A stretch of 64,000 nt of DNA from contig CBDIDO010000003.1 in assembly GCA_965277735.1 (NCBI GenBank), forward strand, positions 62,001-126,000. Direction: 5' to 3'. The position numbers and the translations under genes are program-made. This document shows, piece by piece, positions 43,408 through 52,157 of this stretch. The stretch is from RH-AL1 sp965277735 (GTDB lineage: Bacteria; Pseudomonadota; Alphaproteobacteria; Rhizobiales; Beijerinckiaceae). The stretch's first letter is position 1. Each line of letters opens with the position of its first letter. A model generated the notes under the pieces. It did no database searches. It was given only the letters and a program-made list of their open reading frames with translations, and was not told the DNA's origin.

Positions 43408-43914
43408 CTACTCGAAAGCGAAGGCCGCGCGCATGCGCATCTCGGAGCCGAACCGCTCCTGCGCCTCCCGTACGAACTTGCCACCGAGCTTCTTGTAGAA
43501 CTCGATCGCGCGGTCGTTCTCCGACAAGGCCCAGACCACCAGCGACTTGTAGCCGTGGTCGGTGAGGTCGCTGCGAGCCACGTTGAACAGGCGGCGGCCG
43601 AAGCCGAGCCCCTGGAACTCGGGCGCAATGTAGAGTTCGAAGATCTCCGCGCCGTACGGCATTGAGGGCACGCGGTTGCGTCCGTAACTGGCGTAGCCGC
43701 CGATCGTCTCGTCGAAATCCAGCACGACGAGACGCGAGCGCCGAACGATCGCCGAATGCCACCAGCGCGGCCCGCGCCGCGCGATCATCTTCTCGAGCTC
43801 ACGGCCGGGAATAATGCCGCGATAGGCGTCGCGCCACGCCGCGTCATGCACCTCCGCGATGCCCTCGGCATCTTCCTCGCGGGCATTGCGGATCGTGATG
43901 AGCGTCTCGACCAT
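43408..43914 (-). CDS. GNAT-family N-acetyltransferase
   Basis: 168 aa. GNAT fold with ITIRNAREEDAEGIAEVHDA at the start, IFELYIAPEFQGLGFGRRLF as the CoA loop (Q-x2-G-x-G/R) and VVWALSENDRAIEFYKKLGG near the end. The RimI-like IAPEFQGLGFGRRLF segment is close to ribosomal or small-amine acetyltransferases of this fold; the substrate is unknown. The gene converges with rppH (14 bases between stops) and stands alone, followed by a gap to the next minus-strand gene on its left side. Confidence 0.85.
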   Translation of the reverse strand: MVETLITIRNAREEDAEGIAEVHDAAWRDAYRGIIPGRELEKMIARRGPRWWHSAIVRRSRLVVLDFDETIGGYASYGRNRVPSMPYGAEIFELYIAPEFQGLGFGRRLFNVARSDLTDHGYKSLVVWALSENDRAIEFYKKLGGKFVREAQERFGSEMRMRAAFAFE

Positions 43915-43962
43915 GAACGCGAGATTAGGCTTGGAATTGCTCAGCCGGCAAGGATTTTCGCG

Positions 43963-45246
43963 TCAGTTTCGCAGGGCCGGCCGCGCCGCGATTGTCACGC
44001 CCGTTTCCGCGGCATGCGGAAGGCTCCCGAGCGTCGCCGCCGCCGGCCTGTCGCCGCGGCTGGAGCGGGCAAGGAGTCCGAAGGCGATCGCCTGCAGGCT
44101 CCCCAGCGTGATGAACCAGAGCTCAGCGGTGGCGACGCCGAACAGCGCGATCGACAGCGTCACGACGAGGCCGGCGAGCAGCGCCGGCGCGACGAATGGC
44201 GCGGCCTTCGCTGCGGCGAGAAGCCCGAGCGCGAAGACGGCCGCGAAGGCGATCGCGCCGATCATGCCGAGATCGTACCAGACCTCGAACAGGATCGAGC
44301 GCGGCGTGTGCGCCGGCAGGAAGCCGAGCGCGGCGCCGAAGCGCGCGAGATCGAGACCGTGGCCGGTGATCAGGCGTACCGGATCGGACGCGACGAGGCT
44401 CCGCCAATCCTGCATCGCGGAGACGGTGCTGTGACCGACGATCGGAATATGCTCGGCCAGCGGCGCCAGCGCGAAGGGGAGCGCCGGGGCGATCGCGACG
44501 AGCGCGCAGAAGATCGCCGCCGCGACGAACGCCACCCGTCGCGGCGCGTCGCCTGTCGCGGCGAAGGCAATGGCGCCGAGCATGAACGCCGCCATCGCCA
44601 GCGGCGCCTGCGCCACCATGACGACGTCGGCGACGAGGATGGCGAGCAGGATCGCAAGCAGCCAGCGCCCGAAGGCGGCGAGCGCGCCGAGGGCCGGCCA
44701 GACGAGCACGACGATCGTCAGCACCGAATGCTCGAGCAGCGACGAATCGAACTCGCTGCCGCCGCGGAAGGAGTCCGGTCCGAGGAACGCCATCGCCAGC
44801 GTCGACAGCGACGTCACCGCGACGCCCGCCGGCAGCAAGTAGAGCGCGGGCCGCGCGCGCCGCTCCGGCAGATAGATGATGACCAACGCGGCGAGGGCGG
44901 CGATGACGAGCGTCGCCGCGTAATGCGGCACGGCAACACTCGGGTAGGGCGTCCAGACGATCGAGAGCCCCATCCAGGCGAGCAGGCCGAGCGCGGCGAG
45001 GGCGATCGGCTGGCGCAACGCGTCGCGCAGCGAGCCGAGACCCTCGCGCGAGAGCGTGATGAGCAGCGCGGCGAGCAGGACGCAGGCGCCGATCGGCAGC
45101 AGCACGAACAGCGCGCGACGCGAGACCACGCCTGTGAGCGGCGCGCCGACCATGAGGATCGTCATGCCGGACCAGCCGAGCAATCGGGCGGCATCCCGTG
45201 CGGGATCGAAGCGGCGGGAGGGATCGGGCTCGGCGGTCTGGAGCAT
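43963..45246 (-). CDS. O-antigen-ligase-like polytopic membrane protein
   Basis: 427 aa from ATG 45246. About ten to eleven helices, including ALFVLLPIGACVLLAALLIT, HYAATLVIAALAALVIIYLP and AFVAAAIFCALVAIAPALPF. A large periplasmic loop with TGHGLDLARFGAALGFLPAH and TPRSILFEVWYDLGMIGAIA matches the WaaL/RfaL (Wzy_C) pattern of a glycine-His loop before a C-terminal helix pair. Such proteins join or polymerise O-polysaccharide in the inner membrane. Lipid-A ligation is plausible, given the nucleotide-sugar and glycosyltransferase genes here, but polymerase or protein ligase roles cannot be excluded. Confidence 0.75.
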   Translation of the reverse strand: MLQTAEPDPSRRFDPARDAARLLGWSGMTILMVGAPLTGVVSRRALFVLLPIGACVLLAALLITLSREGLGSLRDALRQPIALAALGLLAWMGLSIVWTPYPSVAVPHYAATLVIAALAALVIIYLPERRARPALYLLPAGVAVTSLSTLAMAFLGPDSFRGGSEFDSSLLEHSVLTIVVLVWPALGALAAFGRWLLAILLAILVADVVMVAQAPLAMAAFMLGAIAFAATGDAPRRVAFVAAAIFCALVAIAPALPFALAPLAEHIPIVGHSTVSAMQDWRSLVASDPVRLITGHGLDLARFGAALGFLPAHTPRSILFEVWYDLGMIGAIAFAAVFALGLLAAAKAAPFVAPALLAGLVVTLSIALFGVATAELWFITLGSLQAIAFGLLARSSRGDRPAAATLGSLPHAAETGVTIAARPALRN

Positions 45247-45349
45247 GACGGCCACCCATAGCACGCGGCGCGTCGTGCAGGGCAGTCGCAGCGCCTGGTT
45301 TTGGGGACGGGGTTACCGCCGCTCAGACGGCCTGCATCTGATTTCGTAA

Positions 45350-45728
45350 AACGGCGGTCTCTTCCCGCATGGGCTGCTGCCGGCGGTCATCATCATCCAG
45401 GGCGTGGTCTTCGCCTATGCGGGCATCGACGATCCGGCTGTTCAAGAACTGCGTGCCGGTCGCGGTGCCGGGCATCGCCTTCCTGTCCGGCGGCCAGTCC
45501 GACGTCGAGGCGACGGCGAACCTCGACGCCATCGCCAAGCACGGCCCGCAGCCGTGGGGCATCACCTTCTCTTACGGCCGCGCATTGCAGGCGGCGGCCC
45601 AGCACGCGTGGGCCGGCAAGCGCGAGCAGGAGGCGGCGGGCTCCGCCGCCTCCACCTACCGCGCGCAGATGAACGGGCTCGCGATGCTCGGCAAGTGGAC
45701 CGACGCGGAGGAGAAGAAGGCGGCGTAA
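45350..45728 (+). pseudogene. Chimeric scar: amino acid permease fragment joined to class I aldolase C terminus
   Basis: Bases 45350-45430 encode NGGLFPHGLLPAVIIIQGVV plus FAYAGID, a segment typical of APC-type amino acid permeases, directly after an in-frame TAA. Bases 45431-45728, in a different frame, encode IRLFKNCVPVAVPGIAFLSG then GQSDVEATANLDAI and FSYGRALQAAAQHAWAGK: the last 95-100 residues of a class I fructose-bisphosphate aldolase, normally about 340 aa. Neither fragment has its own start or the rest of the gene. This is debris from a deletion or recombination joining two loci. The aldolase catalytic lysine region is absent. Confidence 0.75.
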
Positions 45729-45743
45729 GCCGGCCTTTTGTCG

Positions 45744-46586
45744 TCATAGCCGGATAGGGCCGGCCACGACGCGCCCGTGGGGTGCGGCCACCAGACGAAC
45801 GCGATGGTCGCGCATGCCGGGGCCATCTCCATCGATCTCGATATGGCCCAGATCGGCGAGCGCGAGCACGCGCGACCAGACGACCATGTCGCCTGCGCAT
45901 TTCGAGAACGGCCGCTCGATCAGCTCGACCATGGCCTCGGCGACGACCCGCGCGCCCTTTTGCCACTCGGACGTCACGCGCGAAAGGATAGCGTCGTCGA
46001 AATGGGTGACGGCCGCCGAGCGCAGACCGGTATGGTCGACGACGCGGAACCGCGCATTCTCGGCCTGCAGTCGTTGCCACAGGTCGCGATAGCGGGTCAC
46101 TTCTGGCGGCGAAAGACGTGTCCTGCGCGAAGAGAGATCAGCCTTGATGATCTGATCCGGCGTCAGGATGCCCAGCGACCACAGGGCGGTCTCCCGATGC
46201 ATCCCACGCGGTATCACGACGTCGCTCGCGTCGGTGACCCAAAATGCTGACTCCCCGACGCGCGAGACGAACTCGAGAAAGCCGGCGTATTCGAGCGCGT
46301 GATTGCGGCAGACCCAGGCCACCGGCGACACGTCAGGTGACATCGCGTCCGTCCAGAATTGGTCGGATTGGCTGGAGATTTCGAGGGGATAGCTTAGCTC
46401 GTCGTCGAGCCAGTCCTTTCGATACCGGGCTTCCGGGACATCGATCGGCCCAACGCTCAGATCGTCAGGGAAGCCGATGACGCGTTCGTTACAACCGATC
46501 TGGCGGAGCGCCTGACGGATGCTGCCCGCCGCCGACATGCCGAAAACAACATGCAGGACCGGCTTATCGATAAGGATCGAATGCAT
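45744..46586 (-). CDS. DUF1835-domain protein
   Basis: 280 aa from ATG 46586. LHVVFGMSAAGSIRQALRQI followed by VIGFPDDLSVGPI and DELSYPLEISSQSDQFWTDA is the DUF1835 pattern, and residues after about 180 resemble the DUF3658 companion (VTRYRDLWQRLQAENARFRV). The function of both domains is unknown. It lies 31 bases after glgP on the same strand, so is probably co-transcribed, but nothing links it to glycogen. AT-rich codons at the start distinguish it slightly from its neighbours. Confidence 0.78.
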   Translation of the reverse strand: MHSILIDKPVLHVVFGMSAAGSIRQALRQIGCNERVIGFPDDLSVGPIDVPEARYRKDWLDDELSYPLEISSQSDQFWTDAMSPDVSPVAWVCRNHALEYAGFLEFVSRVGESAFWVTDASDVVIPRGMHRETALWSLGILTPDQIIKADLSSRRTRLSPPEVTRYRDLWQRLQAENARFRVVDHTGLRSAAVTHFDDAILSRVTSEWQKGARVVAEAMVELIERPFSKCAGDMVVWSRVLALADLGHIEIDGDGPGMRDHRVRLVAAPHGRVVAGPIRL

Positions 46587-46617
46587 TATCTTCACTTTGG
46601 TAGCAAACAATAAAACT

Positions 46618-49107
46618 CTACAACGTCGGCGCCTGCCAGATCTCTTCGGCGTATTCGCGGATCGTGCGGTCGGAGGAGAACCAGCCCATGCCGGCGATGT
46701 TCTTCGTGCGTGCGGCAGCCCATACCTGCGGCTCGGCCCACATCGCGTCGACGTCGCGCTGGCGCTTGAAGTAGAACTCGAAGTCGGCGGCCACCATGAA
46801 CGTGTCATAGCCGAGCACAGCGTCGACGAGCGAATGGTAGCGCGTACGGTCGTCGGGCGAGAACTGGCCGTCGTAGATCGCGTCGAGCACGTCCTTCAGG
46901 CGGTATGAATTGATGAGCGCGTCGCGGCCGCGAAAACCCTGCTCGCGGCGGGCCACCACCTCCGGCGTCGTCATGCCGAAGATGAAGATGTTGTCGAGCC
47001 CGACGGCCTCCGAGATCTCGATGTTGGCGCCGTCCATCGTGCCGATCGTCAGCGCGCCGTTCAGCGCCATCTTCATGTTGCCGGTGCCCGATGCCTCCAT
47101 GCCCGCGGTCGAGATCTGCTCGGACAGATCGGCGGCCGGGATGATCACCTCTGCGAGACTGACGTTGTAGTTCGGCAGGAAGGCGACCTTCAGCTTGTCG
47201 CCGATATCGGGATCGTTGTTGACGATCTGGGCGACGTCGTTGGCAAGCTTGATGATGAGCTTGGCGCGCGCATAGCTCGCCGCAGCCTTGCCGGCGAAAA
47301 TCTTCACCCTTGGCGCATACTCGGCCGACGGGTTGAGCTTCATCTCGCGATACATCGCGGCCGTCTGCAGGATGTTGAGCAACTGACGCTTGTACTCGTG
47401 GATGCGCTTGATCTGCACGTCGAAGAGCGCGTCAGGCGAGACCTTGACGCCGAGCCGATCGTTGATCACCGCGGCGAGCGCTTCCTTCTTGCGCTTGCGC
47501 ACCCGCTTCATCCTGTCCTGGAACGCTTTGTCGTCGGAATAGGCGGCGAGGCCGGCCAGTTGGTTCGGATCGTCGAGCACCTTCGGCGACAGCGTCTCGA
47601 CGAGCAGCTTGGTCAGCTCCGGGTTCGCCTCCATCAGCCAGCGGCGGAAAGTGATGCCGTTCGTCTTGTTGACGATGCGGCCGGGATAGATCGCGTTGAG
47701 GTCGGAGAAGATCGTCTGCTTCATCAGGTCGGTGTGCAGCGCCGACACGCCATTGATGCGGCGCGAGCCGATGAAGGCGAGATGGCCCATGCGCACGCGC
47801 TTCGAGTCGCCTTCCTCGATCAACGAGATCGAGGCGAGCTTGGCGGGGTCGTTCTTCATCTCGTCAGGCACCCGCTTCAGGTGCTTGTGGTTGATGAGGA
47901 AGATGATCTGCATGTGCCGCGGCAGAAGATCGTTCATCAAAGCGAGCGGCCACGCCTCGAGCGCCTCGGGCAGCAGCGTGTGGTTGGTGTAGTTCAGCGT
48001 CGACTGGGCAATCGCCCACGCCTTGCCCCACAGCATCCCGTGCTCGTCGACGAGGAGACGCATCAGCTCGGCGACGGCGATCGCCGGGTGCGTGTCGTTC
48101 ATGTGGATCGCCGCATGGTCGGCGAGATTGTCGAGCGACTTGTGCATCGACAGGTGGCGGCGGACGAGGTCCTGCAGCGAGGCGGAGGTGAAGAAATATT
48201 CCTGGCGCAGGCGCAGCGCCTGACCCGAATGCGTCTCGTCGGAGGGGTAGAGCACGCGCGAGATCGATTCGGCGTGCGCACGCGACGTGAACGAGCCGAC
48301 GTGGTCGCCGCGATTGAAGCCGATCAGGTCGATCGGGTCGACGGCGCGCGCGGACCACAGCCGCAGCGTATTGGCGTGGCGGCCCTGCCAGCCGATGATC
48401 GGCGTGTCGTAGGCGACTGCATTCACCGTCTCGCGCGGATGCCAGACGTTCTTCAAAGGCGCGTCTTCGGTCTCGCCGCCGACCTGCTCGACGAAGCCGC
48501 CGAAATTCACCGGGTAGACGACCTCGGGCCGCTCGAACTCCCACGGGTTGCCGTGCGCGAGCCAATCCTCCGGCGCCTCGTGCTGCCAGCCATCCGAGAT
48601 CATCTGGCGGAACAGTCCGTGCTCGTAGCGGATGCCGTAGCCGTAGGCGGGCAAGCCGACGGAGGCCATCGATTCCATGAAGCAGGCCGCCAGGCGGCCG
48701 AGGCCGCCGTTGCCGAGCGCGGCGTCGGGCTCTTCCTGGCGAATCTCGTTGAGGTCGACACCGAGCGCCGCAAGCGCTTCCCGCGCCGGCTCGGTGAGGC
48801 CGAGGTTGTTGAGGCCGTCCATGAGAAGCCGGCCGATCAGGAACTCGACCGAAAGGTAATAGACCTGCTTGCCGTCGACCTGGTGGCTGCGCCGCGTCGC
48901 GCTCATCCAGCGGTCGACGATTCGGTCGCGCGTCGCCAGCGCCAGGGCGACGAACCAGTCGCGCGGGCTCGCCGTCTTGATGTCCTTGCCGACCGAATAG
49001 ATGAGCTTGGCGAGGATCGCCTCGCGCAGCTCCTCGCTGTCCGTCGGCGCCATGCGGCTCTTCAGAGGCTCGGGCTTGCGGCGTTCGACCTCGGGAGCTG
49101 TCGTCAT
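46618..49107 (-). CDS. glgP: Glycogen phosphorylase
   Basis: 829 aa, typical size. It releases glucose-1-phosphate from glycogen. Family motifs: YYLSVEFLIGRLLMDGLNNL, PDAALGNGGLGRLAACFMES, GLPAYGYGIRYEHGLFRQ, NHTLLPEALEAWPLALMND and, at the C-terminal half, KTNGITFRRWL and the PLP-binding EASGTGNMKMALNGALTIGT (lysine). DVQIKRIHEYKRQLLN and YRLKDVLDAIYDGQFSPDD complete the domain. No other glycogen gene is adjacent. Divergent from rsfS across a 269-base gap. The enzyme feeds glucose-1-phosphate that the rfb genes also use. Confidence 0.96.
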   Translation of the reverse strand: MTTAPEVERRKPEPLKSRMAPTDSEELREAILAKLIYSVGKDIKTASPRDWFVALALATRDRIVDRWMSATRRSHQVDGKQVYYLSVEFLIGRLLMDGLNNLGLTEPAREALAALGVDLNEIRQEEPDAALGNGGLGRLAACFMESMASVGLPAYGYGIRYEHGLFRQMISDGWQHEAPEDWLAHGNPWEFERPEVVYPVNFGGFVEQVGGETEDAPLKNVWHPRETVNAVAYDTPIIGWQGRHANTLRLWSARAVDPIDLIGFNRGDHVGSFTSRAHAESISRVLYPSDETHSGQALRLRQEYFFTSASLQDLVRRHLSMHKSLDNLADHAAIHMNDTHPAIAVAELMRLLVDEHGMLWGKAWAIAQSTLNYTNHTLLPEALEAWPLALMNDLLPRHMQIIFLINHKHLKRVPDEMKNDPAKLASISLIEEGDSKRVRMGHLAFIGSRRINGVSALHTDLMKQTIFSDLNAIYPGRIVNKTNGITFRRWLMEANPELTKLLVETLSPKVLDDPNQLAGLAAYSDDKAFQDRMKRVRKRKKEALAAVINDRLGVKVSPDALFDVQIKRIHEYKRQLLNILQTAAMYREMKLNPSAEYAPRVKIFAGKAAASYARAKLIIKLANDVAQIVNNDPDIGDKLKVAFLPNYNVSLAEVIIPAADLSEQISTAGMEASGTGNMKMALNGALTIGTMDGANIEISEAVGLDNIFIFGMTTPEVVARREQGFRGRDALINSYRLKDVLDAIYDGQFSPDDRTRYHSLVDAVLGYDTFMVAADFEFYFKRQRDVDAMWAEPQVWAAARTKNIAGMGWFSSDRTIREYAEEIWQAPTL

Positions 49108-49376
49108 GTATCGGGTCCGTTGCGAGTTGGGCTCGGAGCGCAGGAGGCTATCAACATTCGCGCCATGGGCCGCACTCCGAAATGGCCGCGAGGTGTGTAA
49201 AATCCTAACGAGGAGGATTTACGGCAACACATTCAATTAATTACCGATTCGGCAGCAGACGCCGCGCGGGATCAATCGGACGTTGCATTGAAAAGGTCAT
49301 GGACTTGGGTCATCTTGGATGGGTACCGGTCCGATGACCGGGTGCACCGAGGACGGAAGAACTGATCAATCCGGTT
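49108..49376. other. Divergent region between glgP and rsfS
   Basis: These 269 bases include an AT-rich part (around 49228-49245) that could hold promoter elements and a GAGGAGGATTTAC segment that resembles a strong ribosome binding site but is not followed by a start codon. Short GGTCATC/GATGACC repeats surround 49308-49340. Nothing else is identified. Confidence 0.35.
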
Positions 49377-49763
49377 TTGAGCGAAGCAGCCCCGCGGCCG
49401 CTTCCCCCGCTGACGGGCTTTGTGCCCGAAGACGGTAAGCTTGTGCAGACCGTGATGGCATGTCTCGATGACGCCAAGGCTGAATCGACGACCTTGATCG
49501 ATCTGCACGGAAAGACCTCAATCGCCGACGCGATGATCATCACGACGGGTCGCTCCAACACCCACGTGAACGCCATCGCCGATCGGGTCCTGAAGGCGCT
49601 GAAAGACGCCGGCTTCGGGGTCCCCCGAACGGAAGGCCTGATCAACGGCGACTGGGTGCTGATCGACGCCGGCGACGCGATCATCCACGTTTTCCGGCCC
49701 GAGGTGCGAGAATTCTACAACCTCGAGAAGATGTGGGGCGCCGACCGGCCGAAAGCGGCCTGA
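49377..49763 (+). CDS. rsfS: Ribosomal silencing factor RsfS
   Basis: 128 aa from TTG 49377; the start is uncertain because there is no ATG or good ribosome binding site. RsfS binds ribosomal protein uL14 and prevents subunit joining when nutrients are scarce. VMACLDDAKAESTTLIDLHG, SIADAMIITTGRSNTHVNAI, GLINGDWVLIDAGDAIIHVF and EVREFYNLEKMWGA are all family hallmarks. It is followed 31 bases later by rlmH, the usual pairing. Confidence 0.95.
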   Translation: MSEAAPRPLPPLTGFVPEDGKLVQTVMACLDDAKAESTTLIDLHGKTSIADAMIITTGRSNTHVNAIADRVLKALKDAGFGVPRTEGLINGDWVLIDAGDAIIHVFRPEVREFYNLEKMWGADRPKAA

Positions 49764-49794
49764 GCGCCACCGCTCTCGAAACCTGACGGCCGCG

Positions 49795-50277
49795 ATGCTC
49801 CGCGTCGCGCTCGTCTGTGTCGGCCGACTCAAGGCCGGCCCCGAACGCACGCTCGCCGAGCGCTATCTCGAGCGGGCTGGCGCCGCCGGCCGCGCCGTCG
49901 GCCTCGGCGTCGAGATGCGCGAGATCGCCGAATCACGCGCCCGCCGCGCCGAGGACCGCAAAGCCGAGGAGGCCGCGGCGATTCGCGCTTCGTCGCCCCC
50001 CGATGCCGCCCTCATCGTGCTCGATGAGGTCGGCACGCCCATGGATAGTGTCGCCTTCGCCGGCCTCGTCGGTGCGCGACGCGACGACGGAACGCCGGTG
50101 CTCGTGATGGTCATCGGTGGTGCGGACGGCCTCGACCCGTCGCTGCGCCGCGAAGCCGTCGCGACGATCGCCTTCGGCGCGATGACCTGGCCGCACCAGC
50201 TCGTGCGAATCATGGCGGCCGAGCAGATCTACCGCGCGGTGACGATTCTTTCGGGGCACCCGTACCATCGGGCCTGA
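49795..50277 (+). CDS. rlmH: 23S rRNA (pseudouridine1915-N3)-methyltransferase
   Basis: 160 aa. RlmH is a SPOUT-class methyltransferase that modifies pseudouridine 1915 of 23S rRNA using S-adenosylmethionine. VALVCVGRLKAGPERTLAER opens the protein, LIVLDEVGTPMDSVAFAGLV follows, and the SAM-binding trefoil knot is VLVMVIGGADGLDPSLRREA with TWPHQLVRIMAAEQIYRAVT and the C-terminal GHPYHRA. Length and motifs agree with the family (about 155-160 aa). It forms a pair with rsfS. A family B palindrome lies just downstream. Confidence 0.95.
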   Translation: MLRVALVCVGRLKAGPERTLAERYLERAGAAGRAVGLGVEMREIAESRARRAEDRKAEEAAAIRASSPPDAALIVLDEVGTPMDSVAFAGLVGARRDDGTPVLVMVIGGADGLDPSLRREAVATIAFGAMTWPHQLVRIMAAEQIYRAVTILSGHPYHRA

Positions 50278-50281
50278 GTCC

Positions 50282-50369
50282 GTCATTCCGGGCGAGCGCA
50301 GCGAAGACCCGGAACCGGTGCTCTTTTCGGATCGGGTGAAGCACACCGGTTCCGGCGCCCCGGAATGAC
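50282..50369. repeat. Palindromic repeat family B with nested stems
   Basis: Outer arms GTCATTCCGGG (50282-50292) and CCCGGAATGAC (50359-50369) enclose a second pair, GGAACCGGTG (50311-50320) and CACCGGTTCC (50344-50353). The element fits almost exactly between the ends of rlmH and the convergent SDR gene. It shares its outer arm with the hairpin at 54538-54575. Confidence 0.8.
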
Positions 50370-50376
50370 AGACGCG

Positions 50377-51162
50377 CTATTCCACCACGTCCGGCGTGCG
50401 CCAGCCCAGGTGCTGGCCGGCGTCGACGGCAATCATCTGGCCGGTGACCGCCCGTGCGTTTGCCAGGTAGAGCACGGCGGCTGCGATCTCGTCGGGATCG
50501 ACCGCGCGGTGCAGCGGCACGCCCTTCACCTCGATCGAGAAGCCCGCGTCGCCGTCGGTCGCGTTGGGCAGGACCGGCCCGGGGCCGATCGCGTTCACCC
50601 GCACTCCCCGTTCGGCGAAGGCCTGCGCCATCGTTCGCGTCGCCGTCCACAGCGCCGATTTCGCCAGCGTGTAGGAAAAGAACTGCGGGGTCGGCCGCAG
50701 CACACGCTGGTCTATGATGTTGACGATCGCCACGTCGCCGCCGGGCGCGACCTGCTCCGCGAAGGCGCTCGCCAAGACGACGGGTGCGCGCAGGTTGATT
50801 GCGATCTGCCGGTCGAACAGCGCGAGGTCGAGCGAATCGGCCGCATCCGGCTCGAAGATCGCGGCGTTGTTGACGAGGAGATGCAGCGGGCCGAGCGCGG
50901 CGCGCGCCGCCTCGACCAAGGCGGCGCAGGCGCCGGCATCGGCGAGATCGGCGGAGCGGGCGACCGCCCTCACCCCGTGCGCCGCGGCGAGCCGCTCGGC
51001 CTCGGCCTCGGCGCGGGAGAACGAGCGCGCGCTCGCATGCAGGACGAGGTCCCAGCCCGCGGCGGCGAGCCGCGTCGCGATCTGCAGGCCGATGCGGCGC
51101 GCGGCCCCCGTCACCAGCGCGGTGCGACGCCCGTTGTCGGCAGATCGGTCCGTCGTCGTCAC
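50377..51162 (-). CDS. Short-chain dehydrogenase, pteridine-reductase-like
   Basis: 261 aa from GTG 51162, with AAGGA eight to nine bases upstream. ALVTGAARRIGLQIATRLA has the TGxxxRIG arginine typical of the pteridine reductase/FolM branch. LLVNNAAIFEPDAADSLDL, the Tyr-x3-Lys in FFSYTLAKSALWTATRTMAQ and RVNAIGPGPVLPN follow. It would reduce dihydrobiopterin- or dihydrofolate-like pterins with NADPH in the cytoplasm. The specific substrate is inference. It converges with rlmH across the family B repeat. Confidence 0.85.
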   Translation of the reverse strand: MTTTDRSADNGRRTALVTGAARRIGLQIATRLAAAGWDLVLHASARSFSRAEAEAERLAAAHGVRAVARSADLADAGACAALVEAARAALGPLHLLVNNAAIFEPDAADSLDLALFDRQIAINLRAPVVLASAFAEQVAPGGDVAIVNIIDQRVLRPTPQFFSYTLAKSALWTATRTMAQAFAERGVRVNAIGPGPVLPNATDGDAGFSIEVKGVPLHRAVDPDEIAAAVLYLANARAVTGQMIAVDAGQHLGWRTPDVVE

Positions 51163-51291
51163 CTCGTGTCCTTTCGCGGCGTCGTCGGCGTCCTCTTACG
51201 AAAGCCCGACGCGAGAAACCATCTCTTCACCAAACCATATTGCCCCGCGTCCGGCGATAACAATCAAGCGAAGACCTATGACGTCTTGTAC

Positions 51292-51320
51292 TTGAGGGGC
51301 GTCGACGAAATTGCATTAAT
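51292..51320 (+). promoter_or_regulatory. Candidate sigma-70-type promoter of the outer membrane protein gene
   Basis: TTGAGG (51292-51297) and ATTAAT (51315-51320) are separated by 17 bases inside an AT-rich stretch about 120 bases before the ATG at 51444. The match to consensus is partial and the assignment is by eye. Confidence 0.3.
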
Positions 51321-51443
51321 ATAAATGAATTCACACCATCGCCAATATGCTTAAGAAACGTCAAGCATAATCGCTCGGATTTTCGTAACCCTGATCACCT
51401 ATCCCGGAGTGACCGGCACGACACCGATGCCCCGGAGATCGAT

Positions 51444-52124
51444 ATGAACCGCCTCGCCCTCGCCGTCTCGGCCCTGAGCCTCGTCGTCGCCGCGCCGGCG
51501 CTCGCCGCTGACCTCCCCTCGCGCTACGCCCCGTCCGCCCCCTATTACGCCCCGGCGCCGATCTTCACCTTCAACGGCCTATATGCCGGCGTGAACGGCC
51601 AGTTCGGGTTCGGCTCGGTGTCGACCTACGGCCACGCCGCCGGCTTTGGCGGCCCGGTCGGCGGCCTCGGCGGCGCGACGGTCGGCTACAACTACCAGCA
51701 GGGCGCGCTGCTCGTCGGCGCCGAGGCCGACATCGGCTTCGGCACGATCTCGAGCCCGACGAGCGCCGGCGCGATCAACAGCGGCGCCAATATCCACGGC
51801 CTCGGCACCGCCCGCGCCCGTCTCGGCTATGTGTGGGATCGCACGCTTCTCTACGTGACAGGCGGCTACGCCGGCGCGAGCATGAACGGCGCGGTCTCGG
51901 ACTTCACGGGCCGCCCGTCCTACGTCCTCAACGAGAGCCATTACCTCAACGGCTACGCGGTGGGTGCCGGCGCCGAGTTCGCGGTGACGACGCGCATCAC
52001 GGTGAAGGCCGAGTACCTGTTCGCAGACTTTGCCAAGCAGGGCTATTTCCCCAACACCCGCGACAGCCTGACCGCGAGTCCGCACATCAACCTGATCCGC
52101 GCTGGCGTGAACTACCACTTCTAG
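51444..52124 (+). CDS. Outer membrane beta-barrel protein, Omp25/31-like
   Basis: 226 aa. Residues 1-22 form a signal peptide (LAVSALSLVVAAPALA, cleavage before ADLPS). The mature sequence ADLPSRYAPSAPYYAPAPIF then FTFNGLYAGVNGQFGFGSVS is the standard entry of alphaproteobacterial eight-stranded barrels. Alternating strands continue through GGATVGYNYQQGALLVGAEA, GTARARLGYVWDRTLLYVTG and RITVKAEYLFADF to the C-terminal INLIRAGVNYHF, with the final Phe that targets BAM. It likely acts as a structural or adhesive surface protein. A 24-base hairpin follows. Confidence 0.9.
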   Translation: MNRLALAVSALSLVVAAPALAADLPSRYAPSAPYYAPAPIFTFNGLYAGVNGQFGFGSVSTYGHAAGFGGPVGGLGGATVGYNYQQGALLVGAEADIGFGTISSPTSAGAINSGANIHGLGTARARLGYVWDRTLLYVTGGYAGASMNGAVSDFTGRPSYVLNESHYLNGYAVGAGAEFAVTTRITVKAEYLFADFAKQGYFPNTRDSLTASPHINLIRAGVNYHF

Positions 52125-52131
52125 GCTCGAT

Positions 52132-52154
52132 CCTCCCCCGTGAGACGGGGGAGG
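52132..52154. terminator. GC-rich hairpin between convergent omp and prpE genes
   Basis: CCTCCCCCGT (52132-52141) pairs with 52145-52154 around a GAG loop. It lies within the 33-base gap between the convergent stops, so may end transcription from both sides. There is no T-run. Confidence 0.55.
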
Positions 52155-52157
52155 GGC

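Noticed and set aside
47398..49200. 600-codon open frame antisense to glgP
   Set aside because: glgP has complete family motifs on the other strand; the antisense frame has a composition typical of shadow frames and no recognisable domain.
49195..49245. Strong ribosome-binding-like GAGGAGGA in the glgP-rsfS gap
   Set aside because: No start codon follows at a usable distance, and the plus-strand frame through it ends within 15 codons.
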